Assembly (NCBI GenBank): GCA_963575745.1
Contig: CAUYUJ010019270.1
Coordinates: 294,931-358,930 of the forward strand
Direction of reading: 5' to 3'
From: Prorocentrum cordatum
Lineage: Eukaryota; Sar; Dinophyceae; Prorocentrales; Prorocentraceae
Length of the DNA stretch: 64,000 nt
The notes under the pieces: generated by a model
What the model saw: only the letters and a program-made list of their open reading frames with translations
Database searches by the model: none
What the model was told of the DNA's origin: nothing
Shown: in pieces, positions 11,258-22,559 of the stretch
How the letters are laid out: every line of letters begins with the position of its first letter
Position numbering within the stretch: the first letter of the stretch is position 1
Program-made: the position numbers and the translations under genes

Positions 11258-11260
11258 AAA
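10490..11260. repeat. (GGA)n, (CA)n/(GCACA)n and (AT)n microsatellites
   Basis: (GGA)n at 10490-10660; ACGC/ACACGC runs at 10838-10890 and 10955-11095; (AT)n at 11223-11258. No gene between genes B and C. Confidence 0.85.
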
Positions 11261-11313
11261 CTCACACGTATCAGTTGTACTCAGTGTTGCCATATCTCAA
11301 TATGCTTACTACT

Positions 11314-12265
11314 CTACTGTTGCGGAAGGCGCACATCGAAATCACACCTCCCCCTCTCGACAGCCCGCATCGCCCCCTCCAACAAAGCAATGCGGGGGCG
11401 GGCCTCTGCCGAAGGAACAGGCTCGACAGATGGTTCCACATGTTGCTCCGCAGGCCCATCGCGCAACGTCTTGTCGCCGCACCCTGGCGTGGAGAGAGGC
11501 GCGCCGAACGAAATCCGACGGCGACGACGACGACGACGACGACGATTACCCTTCGAACCTCCAGGCGACGAAGTCTCATTCGTCATGCTGGCGGGCGCTC
11601 CGACGCCCTGGGCGATCGGGATGTAGAACGGAAAGGTAGGGTCGTACACGTACCCGCACTCGTGAGCCCACGAGTCGTGCATGGGAATGGGGACGAACAT
11701 TCCCCATACTTGTGAGCTGGGGACTGGCCAATGCTGCGATGACACAACTGAATGCGACCGCCGTCGGCTCGGCCGCCACGGGAGCGGCGGGCGACGGCGG
11801 CGGGGGCGACTTGATGACGAACGCTGGCTCACCTGCAGGGGCCGCGACCTGCGACGGCGCGTGCAACGCGCGCGACTTCTTCTGCTGGCCCTGCTCCTCT
11901 CTGGGTTTTCGGCCACCCGTCGCGCCGTTCTCTGCGATGCACTGCGTCGCGCGAAACCTCCCCCAGTCCAGGCGGGTAGTCCTGCCGACGAGGAACAGCT
12001 CTCGCCCTCTCCCACGGCCGCGGTCACGTATGGTACACTTGACCAAAGTCTCCTCGAACAAGGCATTGGATTGGGCGGCCGTCAACGTGCCCGTCTGGAC
12101 CGACTGTCGGAGTTGCGCGATCGGCCCGTCCGCCTCTGGCCCGAACCATTCGTCGGGCAGGAGGCTCCTCGGCATGGCGGCCTCGTCCGACGCGCCGATG
12201 GCCAACGGCTGCTGGCCATTCGGCTGCGGGGCACAAGCAATGCCGCTACCGCCTCCAAACTCCAT
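11314..12265 (-). CDS. Gene C: unknown protein, with a 66-bp microsatellite intron
   Basis: The first in-frame ATG is at 12265 (MEFGGGSGIACAPQ). The frame runs to about 11760, where the coding-like phase changes (SSQVWGMFVPIPMHDSW follows), through an unresolved short intron or an indel. A second junction is clear: GTAATC at 11549, CGCCAG ending at 11484, phase 1, giving a 66-bp intron that is mostly (CGT)n. The last exon is 11483-11314. The middle has VKCTIRDRGRGRGRELFLV and Pro/Ala-rich linkers. No known domain is recognised. It lies on the same strand as its neighbours A, B and D. 12266-12751 contains no gene I can support. Confidence 0.5.
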
Positions 12266-12751
12266 GACCCACTGCGCTGGCTCGCCATCCTCCCCCTCTC
12301 CACCCCTCCACTGGGCCCACAACGAACACAGCTCCTCTCCTCCCGCACCCCTTCCTCGTCCTCACCCCCCGCCCATGCCTACCATGGCCCCGCTCTCAAC
12401 CGTCTCATTCCCGACCTAACCATCACCCCAATGCGGCCCCAAATCTAACCGTCGCCCTCCCCAGCCCACCGCTGCCGTGCATGTTTTCAGCACTTGATAT
12501 AACAGTCACTGCCGCGTGCAGGGCGAGCCTCTGCTGGCGATGATCGGCGCGGCCAGTCGGCACACACGCGCACGCGCATGGCGAGCCCCTGCTGGCGATG
12601 GTCGGGCGGCCGCGCACGGCGACTCCGCCGAATGCCAGCGCGCCAACGCAACTCAAAAAAAACGTGGGTGCGCGTTCCCAACAGATGAGTCGCCCCTCGT
12701 CGATCCCTCCTCCGCCGCCCCTCTCCCAATCAACCGCCGCCCGAATCGCAG

Positions 12752-15300
12752 TCACAGTGACTTCTCCAGAGGGCGAATAAAACTGCCTACACGCACGACC
12801 AAGTGAACGTCGTGAACCTGCCCAACGGCAAGCGCGACGCGGTCCTCCCCAGGCGCCCACAACGAAACATCGGTTGGCGACTGCACGCACGCAGTCGCGA
12901 TAATCCAGCACTCGGGCACGCTGGGATGGCAACTGTACCTCGCATCCAAACACCCTACGACCACAGCGAATCCCAAGCTGCGTGAGGGAGCCATGTACGA
13001 GACGACGCTGCCGTCGCGCAATATCCCGCGCCCCCAGTGCAATCGCCGAGAGACGTAAACTTTCGCGGGCCGACGGTCGCGAGGGAAATGATGCAAAAGG
13101 CATTGGGATTCCGTCACTGGCTCGATCAAAAAGTTGGGAACAAATGCAGCCCTACTGATTTTATGCTCCATGTCAAGAACTATCCTAGATATGATGGCGC
13201 GCGCTGGGTCACCCAGGGAGGCCGTGCGCTCGGCCACTGCATTGAGGAGTTTGTTCCTCCTTTCGTTTGTGAAACATGATAGGTTCAGCTGAAATGATTC
13301 TAGATTGTCGGGGATGCGGTGCTGGAGGTGGCTCTTCACTTTGCAAACTCGGCGCCCGTAAATTTTCAGCATTGCTTGGTGATGCAGCTGGAACAGGGTT
13401 CTGAGCCTCGGCGCTAGCGGCACGGCAGCGCCCCCCGAACACAAGATGTTGAAAATCACCCCCATCAATTGCATGCACTGGCTGTGTTCCTGGAGCACGG
13501 GGGGGTCGCTGTCAAGCACGGCCCTGCTGAAATCCGCAGCCGCCAGTCGCGGCATGCAGGGTGGATGTTTGTTTGATGTGTGTGTGTGTGCTTGTTTGTT
13601 TGTCGGTTGATGCTTGATGTTCGTGTGATCGTTTGCGCGTTTGTTTGATGCATGTTTGCTTGTTCGCGCATGCGCATTGCTGGTTGTTCCAGGGGGGTCG
13701 GGCGGGCGAGCGGCCGAAGGCATCTGCGTAGCTGAGTATTGCCACTGCCGTGATGCACTCCCCCGCAAATGCCTTGCAATGCGCACCGACCTTGTGAACA
13801 ATGCGCTTGCTAAAAAAACTTCGCCGGCAGTGGCCTCATCAGGTGTCTGTTCGGCTCCGCGAACCCCCGCGCGTACTCGTCGAGCTGCCCCATGCTAACG
13901 TGGTCCCCTCGCACAAGCTCGAGGCAGAAACCATTGACCATATATTGTGCGACTCCTCCGCTGGCTGCCAGCGTATGCATCCAATCGTAATATAATGCAC
14001 TCGCAGGTTTCCAAATGGGGCGGAGCACCTGGCACCACATCACACCATCTGGGTCAAATGTTAAACCGCATGATTTCTCCTCCAGCTCAAATGCGCCCGT
14101 TGTGCAACATCCCGCCTGCCACAGATCGCACGTTGCCTTTATCTTGTCTGCCATCTCAAACATCGAACCGTCGGTGTGCTTGTCAAATCTGTGCGGCATC
14201 ATCACAGCGGCGTGTCCTATGTACTCGTCTGGAGAAAAGTCTAGGTTCAACCCGTAATAGACATTCTTACACGCAGCGCAACATGGATTTCCTCCTGCCC
14301 CTTTTACCCCGTAGCACTCCTGGTGTGCCTTCTCGTCTTGAATCATCGCTGATATCGTTGATTTGATTGCAGTCAGACGGCCATCGCCATCGGGAACAGC
14401 GATGCCGATGTCCAGATTTTCCCTGCCGAGGAACATCATATGAAATATATGTTTGAGCAATCCTGAATACCCGCCGCGAACCTTTTGCATTTGGGAATAC
14501 CGAATGAACCCTATCGGAGTCCACCCCTGATCCGTGCAACGCCACCATTCGGGTAAATCGGTCCATACATCCGCCGCCGCGCCACCTGGCGCGCTAAGGC
14601 GGGAGGCCCCCATTTACGGGAACACTTAGACATGACAAGCCCATGCCTCAGAGACCCAAAACTCCCAAACGCGAACAAAACAAAACTCCGACGCCCCAGA
14701 ACCCCAGAGCTGCAAAGCCAGAGAACTCGTGGTCATGGTCGTGGTCGGGGTCGTCGTCCTCGCCGTCATCGTCGTCGTCGCCGTCGTCGTCAACGTGTCG
14801 TCGTCGTCGTCGCCGTCGTCGCAGTCGCAGTCACCGTCGTCTGGACTGGTGGGGTGGCGGGCCGCGCCGCAGGCACGTGTAAAATAGACTGCAACGTGTT
14901 TTGTTGCAAAATCGGGCCTGAGTTGGTTGCCCGCCGTCGATTCGTCTCCCCAGAAAGCACATTTTGATATTTTTCCACCAATATGTTCTCTAATAAACCT
15001 CGCGTATGATGGAGATTGTCTGCACAGATAATACGTCAATGACAATGGGTTTGCCGCGGGCCAAGAATATGAGGTACCGTCGCTCAGAGGTAAATCCAAA
15101 GTTTGAATCACTGGCCCATAAGGCGTGGACAACTCAGACACGTACTTCCGCACACACGCATTCACATCTGCGAGGGGAGTGTCCACAGTCTCCTCATCGC
15201 ACAAGTTCTTTAGGATGCGAGTCAATTGGGCGCCTGATGCTTTCATCCCTGCAGCCTGCAGCGCCTGGATGACTTTCGGTTTTTTCTTGGGGGGGTCCAT
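12752..15300 (-). CDS. Gene D: transposon-like multi-copy dinoflagellate family protein, three exons, 654 aa
   Basis: Exons 15300-14877, 14585-13820 and 13526-12752 join in frame with GT-AG introns of 291 bp (phase 1) and 293 bp (phase 2). The ATG at 15300 directly follows a relict spliced leader. The N-terminus is basic (MDPPKKKPK). Exon 2 carries a Cys/His-type cluster (NPCCAACKNV, CGLTF) and YYDWMHTLAASGG, followed by a C-terminal SCFTNERRNKLLNAVAE. These blocks recall unnamed dinoflagellate families with the order GG-S-L-H, C-x2-C, YDWMH, C-ERKH. I infer a derived transposase of the Plavaka/CACTA kind, but see no complete catalytic triad. The gene looks intact. Without splicing it would read as three broken frames. 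Intron 1 holds a (GTC)n tract. Confidence 0.65.
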
Positions 15301-15321
15301 CCTGAACCAAAACGGCTGTCA
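15301..15321 (-). other. Relict DinoSL abutting the ATG of gene D
   Basis: AGCCGTTTTGGTTCAGG directly precedes the ATG at 15300. It matches the spliced leader at 14/21, and within the AGCCATTTTGGCTCAAG part all differences are transitions, as expected from decay. Confidence 0.6.
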
Positions 15322-15374
15322 AACGAGGCCCGAGGGCGCGCGTGTGCGTGCGTGTGTGTGTGTGGTGGGGAATG

Positions 15375-15690
15375 TATTCTGCGGGGTAACTTTTCCTAAC
15401 TTTTCCTAACTTTTCCTAACTTTTCCTAACTTGTTCGCAATCGTCGCTAACTTTTGATAAGTATATTATAACAAGTTATAACTATTTTAGACGACTCATA
15501 AATCAATCTAGTAACTCTGGCGTAAGTGAGGCAACTGAGTTATGTATGATTCAATAAAGCAAGCGAGTTGTTATATCTAGATGGTACTTCCCACGCTATT
15601 ACTAAACATTTAGGGTGTGATTACCTGATTTATTGTATGACTCGGCAGGTTTATAGATTTGCTTGCCAGTTCTACAAACCAAATTGCAAC
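15375..15690. repeat. AT-rich island with a CTTTTCCTAA decamer array
   Basis: Four tandem CTTTTCCTAA units at about 15390-15430, then AT-rich unique sequence. It matches the island at 120-340 in base composition and decamer. No gene. Confidence 0.75.
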
Positions 15691-15719
15691 TCATTCAAGA
15701 CCAAACCTCGCGAAGCGCC

Positions 15720-16150
15720 TCGGCACTCCCCCACGGCACCCTCCCGCGGCACCCCCCCCTGGCACCGACCCTGGCACCTCTCTCCCGGCATCCCTCCCCG
15801 GCCCCCCCCTGCACCCCTCCACGGCACCCCCCCGGCACCTCCCCCTTGGCACCTCCCCCAGCACCCCCCCTGGCACCCCCCTGGCTCCCCTCCCAGGCAC
15901 CTCACCCCGCCGGCCCCCCCCCGGCACCCTCCCCGGGCCCAGCCCCCCCCCGGCACCCCTCCCGGCACCCCACCCAGCACCTCCAGGCATCCCATCCAGC
16001 GAACCGGGCGGAAATGAAGGGAAACGCATGGCGAACCGGGCCGAACCGGAAGGCCCCCCTGACAACGACGAACCGAACCGAACCGAACCGAAAAATTCCG
16101 ACGCCGAACCGAACCGAACCAGACCCACTTCGGAACATAACCGAACCGAA
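15720..16150. repeat. GGCACCCC-type and CCGAA minisatellites
   Basis: Degenerate (CCCGGCACC)n at 15720-15985 and (CCGAA)n at 16040-16150. They lie where the missing 3' exons of RPL18A would be expected. Confidence 0.8.
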
Positions 16151-16189
16151 TACTCTGCCCCTCCCTCCTCCGCGGTCGCGCAGTGGGGC

Positions 16190-17245
16190 CTTGGTGGGGC
16201 CACGGTCGAAGAGCTCGTTCACCGCGAGCAGCTCGCCTCCGCTCTTCTTGGCCTTGTTGAGCTTCTTCATGAAATACCTGGCGCCCTGGCACTCGGTGCC
16301 AAAGAATACGTGTTCGACCAATGACTATGGACCCTCACGGCCCGACGCGTCGACACCTCCAATGCTCCAGCGCTCTCCGTCCCCCTTCCTCGTGCTCCTC
16401 CTCCTACCCGTTGGTATTCGAATGCGTTCAACAATCTTCGGCGGTTGTTGGCGGTTTCTGACCTCATTCTACGTGACGGAAGGGTGGACGCCCTTGGCAA
16501 GAAGGACACCAAACAAAAGAATATGGGCCGACTGCATCCGCCAGTGCAAGTCCGATGCGGGCGGCAGCTCTCTTGAGCCCGTGAAACGAATTCGGAAGAT
16601 CTGAGGACCATCTCCGACTGCCACCTCGGAAGGACAACGGATGGTAGATGACGGCAAGCGCCGATTTTGGTCGAGCGGGCGTCGACAGCAGGCGGCCGCC
16701 GCAGACTTCGCCTGCAAGAAACACGAACAAGAGAAGCAACGCATTGGAAACTGACGGAAACGTGCTGCTCCTCCCTTCTCATCTCCTCCTCCCTCCTCGT
16801 CCTCCTCCCTCCCCTCCTTGCGATGACGGCCGCCCCACCGGTCATCACGTTCCTGACCCCTCTGGTTGGAGCAAGGGTCGTGGTGCCGGCCCCGCGGCAG
16901 GGCTTCGGCGGGCGAGAGTTTGAGTGGGTCCTTCTCCTCCTGCTGCTCCTCCTCGTCGCCATCGTCGTCGCCGTCGTCTTGGGCCACAAAGGAGCTGGCA
17001 GGCGAGAATTGTGTTGGGTCCTTCTCCTCCTGCTGGTCCTCCTCGTCGCCATCGTCGTCGACGTCGTCCTCCTGGCACTGGGAGGGCCAAGACCGGGCGA
17101 GGAGAGGGCAGTGCGGAGGGGAATCCGCCAGGATGGGGGTTGGGCACCAGAAGCGCGACTTGGCGAGGACCTTGTTCTTCGCGAACATGCGCATCCTCCG
17201 CGGGAAGCGGACGCTGGTGGGACCCAGCGACGCCGCACTTTGGCA
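16190..17245 (-). CDS. RPL18A: 60S ribosomal protein L18a (eL20), two exons only
   Basis: eL20 is a structural protein of the cytosolic large ribosomal subunit. One exon (about 17245-17148) encodes TSVRFPRRMRMFAKNKVLAK then SRFW. The next (16277-16190) encodes YFMKKLNKAKKSGGELLAVN then ELFDRGPTK. This is the conserved N-terminal third of eL20. The junction is exact: ...TG / GTGCCC at 17147 and CGCCAG / G at 16277, restoring W-Y across a phase-2 intron of 870 bp. After PTK the next exon would begin VKN-G-W-RY. A GC donor (GCCCCA) is present, but I find no continuation between 16190 and 15300. The first residues (normally EY-V-GR-LPT) are also missing upstream. It is either a partial or decayed copy, or a gene whose other exons lie far away. 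Confidence 0.75.
16925..17065. repeat. Tandem duplication in the RPL18A intron
   Basis: A 91-bp unit starting GGGTCCTTCTCCTCCTGCTG is present at about 16926 and 17017, each followed by CGTCGCCATCGTCGTCG. On the minus strand it is GGA/GAC-rich and lies inside the 870-bp intron. Confidence 0.75.
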
Positions 17246-17479
17246 AACTCAACGCGGTGTTTGGGAGATCGGTTTGGCTCTACGCCATGCGTACTGGGAC
17301 GACCCAATCCAAATTGCGCCTGGAATCGCTGGAAGCCAGTGTGACCGCGTGAAGACGACACTGCAGAATTTCGAGACCCTGCCAGGACGCCCACCCCCCA
17401 AACCCAGAGGCTCCGAAGAGCCAGCGGAAGATAATTAGGAGGGTCGCCTTGGAACTTCCCTCGTCAAACCAAACGAGGT

Positions 17480-17960
17480 TGACTCCTTTTTGAAATATTT
17501 GACAGCTTGGACACCAACCAATTAATTCATGCACTTTCGATGTGCGTTCTATGCAGTGCAACATACGGGATGTACTTTTTGTTGTGCAAGCCATATGGTG
17601 CAAGCAACTTGGTGCAACCTATGTGGCGCAAGCTGTGACATGCAAGCTATTGGGTGCGATATTGGTGATGCAGCGTATGCCATGTACTATAAGAGGCGCA
17701 AACTATGTGGTATAAGTCGTGTGCTGTGATATTTGAACTACTAAGTGTTGGGTGCAATATTGTTGATGCGTTCTACGTTGTGCAATCAATGGGGACATAC
17801 TACATGTGGTGCGCACGCTATGATGTGCAACCCATGGCTTGCATTCGATGTGGTACAATAAGTACGTATAGTGGGGTGTATAGTGGTAATGTCTGTGGTG
17901 GGATGTGTATATGTCTATACAGATATACATATATACATATATATATATACACACTAGAAC
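17480..17960. other. AT-rich, GTGCAA-rich unique region
   Basis: The motif TGGTGCAA and variants (GTGCAAGC, TGTGCAA) recurs at irregular spacing, and the block ends in (AT)n at 17925-17955. No gene is supported. Confidence 0.5.
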
Positions 17961-18045
17961 CATCGCGCGCGCTTCACGCGCGCTCAGGTTCTAGCAGGCC
18001 CCAGGCCTTGACGAATTCTCTGCTCCACTGAAGAAATGTACCACA
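17925..18045 (+). repeat. (AT)n plus GCGC-hairpin dispersed repeat, copy 1
   Basis: (AT)n is followed by a hairpin (GCGCGCG, CTTCA, CGCGCGC), then TTCTAGCAGGC and CCACTGAAG-AATG. The same order occurs at 34365-34495. Confidence 0.75.
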
Positions 18046-18104
18046 GTCCACGCATGCCAACCCGCATTCCGAAAGGCTTCGGGGAGCATGGTTGCGTAGG
18101 GGGG

Positions 18105-18230
18105 CGGAGGCCCGATGAATCGGGCTCCCAGAAGGCCTTCTGGGAGCATGGGTTTGGGGGGCGTCTTGAGGAGCCTGTCGGGGCGTGCAGCCGTCGTCGT
18201 CGTAATGTCGTCGTCGCCTCTTGGGGCGCG

Positions 18231-18301
<71 letters not shown>

Positions 18302-18740
18302 CTCGTCCTCGTCTTCGTCGTTTCGTCGTCGTCGTCGTCGCCGTCGTCGGTTCAAGAGGGCACTTTGCGCGAAACGATCTGCGGAGGGCCGCGAGAAGGC
18401 GATCAGTCATGCTCCCAGTCAACTTCCCAGACAGCTCTCCTGTAGCATGATGGTACTTCGAAACCTCCGGAGACTCGCGGGCCCATGATGAACCATGCCA
18501 CCGGAAGGGTTTGTTGGGGTGTGTTGGGGGGCCTCTTGGGCGCTCCCTGGGGTCCCTTCGGGGGCCTCAGGGAACTCGCGGGCCCATGATGAACCATGTC
18601 CCTGGAAGGCTTTCTGGGCACGTGATTTCTTGGGGTGTGTTGGTGGGCCTCTTGGGCGTTCCCTGGGGGCCTCTTGGGGTTTCCTGGGGACCTCTTGGGC
18701 GCCTCGCCAGGCTTCGTCGGGGATCTTCTGACCCGGGTCA
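18105..18740. repeat. Hairpin repeat units with a (GTC)n tract
   Basis: Units built on GATGAA-C-ATG...CCCGGAAGGCTTTCTGGGA...CATG occur near 18113, 18490 and 18587. A (GTC)n tract at 18232-18345 lies between them. They are related to the 115-bp arrays at 34.8 and 36.5 kb. Confidence 0.65.
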
Positions 18741-18880
18741 ATCCAAACCCGGGTCAGCAGGAAACCAAAAACTGAAATGCAGGAGCAAAAATCTGCAGCG
18801 CAGGTCTTCGCAAACCCGGGTCAGCGAATATGCGCGGCCGCCTCGCGGCCACGAGCGGCTCGCTGACCCGGGTCAGCCAA
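18722..18880. repeat. Cluster of CTGACCCGGGTCAG palindromes
   Basis: CCCGGGTCA occurs four times in about 150 bp. The copies near 18728 and 18862 extend to near-perfect or perfect CTGACCCGGGTCAG palindromes. Confidence 0.65.
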
Positions 18881-18889
18881 GGGGGGTCT

Positions 18890-19090
18890 TAGTGGCCTGC
18901 TTCGGGCCGGGCCCGGGCCGCCTCGGAACCCCTCTGGGCCTTCTCTTGGAGCGCTTTTGGGGCACACTTGGGCTGTCTGGGGAGCCTGCTGGGCCGTCTT
19001 GGGGCCCTCTTCGGGGCCTCGTCGTGCCGTCTTGGAGCGATCTGAAGAGCCCCCGAGGCCGTGAGGGAGCGCTGGAAAGCGGGAAAAGCG
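18890..19090. repeat. Degenerate GGGGCCTCTTGG-type repeat
   Basis: An irregular 10-14-bp unit based on GGGGCC and CTCTTGG. The same composition dominates at 29.2, 31.4, 35.5, 51.9, 60.7 and 62.3-63.5 kb. No gene is supported at 19090-19380. Confidence 0.6.
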
Positions 19091-19379
19091 AGAACGCCAC
19101 TATCCCGGCAAAGCAACCGAACAGCGATGTTTATGAGCATATCTGGAAGCATTCCCTTCAGATTCATATGAAAACCCATATGTCGGATTCCGCTGTTCCT
19201 GCTGTCGCAATCGCATTCAGACTGCCAATCGCAGTGGCAACGGCAGTCGCAGCCGCAGTCACAGTGGCAATGACAGTAGTGTCAGTAGCTGTAACTACAT
19301 TAGCAGTAGCAGCAACAACAAAAGCAACATCAACAGCAGAAGCATAAACAGTAATAGTAATAGTACTAGAACTTCTGAT

Positions 19380-19445
19380 CATGGTGGTGACAGTAGTAGT
19401 AGTGGTAGTAGTGGTAGTGGTGGTAGTAGTAGTATTAGTAGTAGC

Positions 19446-19514
<69 letters not shown>

Positions 19515-19515
19515 C

Positions 19516-19554
<39 letters not shown>

Positions 19555-19620
19555 ATAGTAGTCGTAGTAGTAGTAGTAGTAGTGGTAGTAGTAGTAGTAG
19601 TAGTAGTAGTCATAGAAGTC

Positions 19621-19652
<32 letters not shown>

Positions 19653-19735
19653 CGTAGTAGTAGTAGTAGTAGTAAGTAGTAGTCGTATAGTAGTAGTAGT
19701 AGTAATAATAATAGTACTAATAGTACTAGTAGTGA
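19380..19735. repeat. (AGT)n microsatellite
   Basis: About 350 bp of AGT/GTA with occasional CGT, GGT and AAT triplets. The poly-Val and poly-Thr frames are artefacts. Confidence 0.95.
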
Positions 19736-20582
19736 TGGGAATAGTTGTAATAATAGTTGTGACGAGCAATAATAATGATAGTAGTTGTCGTAGCAGTAGA
19801 AGTATTACGAAGAGTGCTAGCAATAACGGGACATCTCCACCAATGAGCGCAATTCCGTGGTAGCAGTAGTAGTCGCAGGAGTACGAGCAGTAGTAGTGCT
19901 AGTAGGACTAGCTGCAGTCGCAGTCGGAGTCACCATGGCAATGGCAGTTGTAGCCGCTTTTGCAATCGCAGTCCAATGACAGCCTCATGTTGTCGACTTC
20001 TGCTTTTTCCCCCGTACGAACAAGCTCCCGCAGCCGCTCAAACAAAAACCATTTCCAAGTAGGCAAAAGAGCAATGGCAAGCTGAGAAGCACTGCAGGCG
20101 GAAACGAGTAATATTCCAAAAGCATACGCGACAGCAGCTGAGGGCTGAGAGGCACCGCAGGCGAATGCGAGTCAGCTGGGGTTGAGAGACGAGATACTTG
20201 AGGCAAATATCGCTGGCAGCCCGCGAGGCGAATCCTAATCCGCCAACCAAGCAGCTTAAAAGGCTGAGGGGCGCGACGTGCAGGAAGCTGAGAAGCGTCG
20301 CTGGCAGGACATCAGCACAGAAGGACAAGCTGAGAAGCATCGCTGGCAGGAAGCTGAGAAGCATCGCTGGCAGGACAAGCTGAGAAGCATCGCTGGCAGG
20401 ACGCGATGTGGCAGGAAGCTGAGAAGCATCGCTCACTGGACATCAAATTTGCAGCCCTTTGTTTCAAGCTTTCTCCTGACGGATGACCTTCGAGGATGCT
20501 GCGCTTCTTGGCTGAGTCTGGTGTCTTGGTCCACTCATTCATTCGCTTGTGCTCGCCAGATTGCTGGAGCTCTGCGCGCATG

Positions 20583-22196
20583 CTAAGTTTCCTCATTGTC
20601 ATGAAGAAGTACTCTGCCTGTGTCACTGCGTCCTCGTCGATATGGGTTACGCTCTGCACTGTGATAGCTTCTTTTGAACAGGCTGGAACGAGCAACGGGC
20701 GGATCCATGTTGAAAGAGAGCAAGTTGCCTACGGAGCAATAGCCGTGAACCGTCACCGCGACAGAAGTCTCATCGGCAAAAGCGTCCTTCGCACCTGTTG
20801 TAGACACGAGGAAGCCACTCGCTGTGGACGCGCACCGCGACTTCTGCGTGGCGCGAACAAGAGCGACTGCCAAGTGGCAGATCTGGGCAAGCTGAGAAGC
20901 GTCACCACTGACAAGTGGCACCTCCGGAGCATAATCCACGCGCGTGCCGTAAAATGGGCAAGCATGTATCTCAGAAAGGTGCGCCGCGAGCATGGCATCC
21001 TGGCTCTTGCGGCATTGCTTCAGGATCTCCAAAATAATATGGTAAGAAATATTCAGGGCGCGAGATTTCTGGAGCGGAGATGCTGCAACCACAGTCGTGT
21101 TGACAAAAACCCGCCCAGGCGTGTCACCTCCCTCCTCCGCAGGCGCGCGGCGCACGCGGCGCATTATGCGACAATTGCCAACAGGAGGGAAGGAGATAGC
21201 CCGAGTTTCACGGGCGTGCTGGAACTCCGACACGGCATCTAAACCGCTCAGAGCCAAGGCCGCCGCTTGGGAGACGCCAACTTTGCATGAACCGCTGAAA
21301 ACGCGAGCAGTAGTGGTAAGGAATCTGCGTTGGCCTTCGCTCTCCGCCGCAGACTCGCCGGACTCCGGCTCCTCCAGCCTCATCCAATTCATCTATGACA
21401 AATGCGGCAACGTTGCGCCCGGCTCTTCGGGCGCCATCGCGAGGAAGGCACAGCAGGACAGGAGCGCCTCTCCGGTGAGAACTTGTGAAGCATTGTCTGG
21501 GTCCCAGGTGACCTCATGCTTGGCGGTCAGCTGCTCCCGGTCCCGCGCAAAGTTCCCCGGTGCCGCTAGTTCCATGAGTTGGGTCATTCTGGGACACGGG
21601 CATTCATCAGCCACCGAGCGATCGCGCGACAAGTTCATATGCAGGTCGCCATCAAACTTGGCCGCCATGTTGAGAATCAACAGCGGTTGGCCTGTGCGTG
21701 ATCGACATTTCTCGATGTTGTCTGCTCCCCAGACAGAAACCACAGCCTCCGCCGTCTTGGACGCGATCGTCAGGGAGCCATCCACGAGGTGCACATCTGC
21801 TACTGGGGGGGGGGGGGCCGCAGGAGTGCGCGTGCCTGACACTGAATGAACCGCTGCCATGATGTCGAAGCAACGACGCGACTTGATGTTCATCATCTGT
21901 GCAACAGTAGTCTGTGGAGCCGGTGCCAATGCCAGCGAAGTCTCCTCTTGAGAGCTCTGAAGGACAGGAGTGCGCCGCGCGCGCTTGAGGTCGACGACCG
22001 CGCGAATAGGCGCGTGCATGCAAGCGTCTTGCTGCTGGATGTCCAAACCGACCCCGGAGATTTCCCATGCTGTGAGCGGGGGGAATTTCAGGAGTGCAGC
22101 CTCCACGTCTGGTGTAGTTCCTTCGATGATCCCCTCGCAATAGTGCTCCGAGTTCTCGCCGAGCAGAATGCATGCGAATCGCGTTTTCTCGATCAT
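20583..22196 (-). pseudogene. Gene E: OB-fold-like protein interrupted by one in-frame TAG
   Basis: The first part (22196-21396) starts MIEKTRFACILLGENSEHYC. It contains two stretches resembling OB-fold strands of nucleic-acid-binding proteins (FDIMAAVHSVSG, VHLVDGSLTIA, VVSVWGADN, LHMNLSRDRSV), so it is tentatively RPA-like. A TAG at 21395-21393 is followed at once, in the same frame, by ATG and 268 more codons of coding-like sequence (YHIILEILKQCRKSQDAML). Either the TAG is a disabling mutation or sequencing error, or there are two adjacent frames. A mini-hairpin repeat lies in frame (GDASQLA). The frame may extend upstream to about 22280. No relict spliced leader was found. Confidence 0.45.
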
Positions 22197-22559
22197 CTGG
22201 CAATTCTGCCTGCTCTTGTAAGAGGATGTAACCTTTTCTTGGCTTGTGCGCGCGCGCCAGGAAGTCTTGGGTTTTAGCGCTGCTCTTCGTGAGACTACCA
22301 AGTGAGGACGTTGGCTGCTCTGGAATACCAACCATGGTTGCCGACCCTGAGTAACGCCGCGGAGGACGCAGCGAGACAGGCTGAGTAGCGCCGCGCAAGG
22401 CCTGGTGACACAGGCTAAGTAGCACCGCGCAGGGCAAGGTGCCACTGGCCGAACAAGACCGCGCAGGGCACGGTGGCGCGTCTGGTGGCGCACGCGTAGA
22501 CAAGAAAGCTTTTGGAGCCAGAATGGCAATGGTTTGAATGAAACCTGGATGTAGCCTCA

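Noticed and set aside
16655-16675. Possible spliced-leader relic (GCCGATTTTGGTCGAG) on the plus strand
   Set aside because: It needs a gap, no plus-strand gene follows, and it lies inside the RPL18A intron on the opposite strand.
19164-19823. Long poly-Thr or poly-Val frames
   Set aside because: Pure (AGT)n microsatellite translated in different phases.
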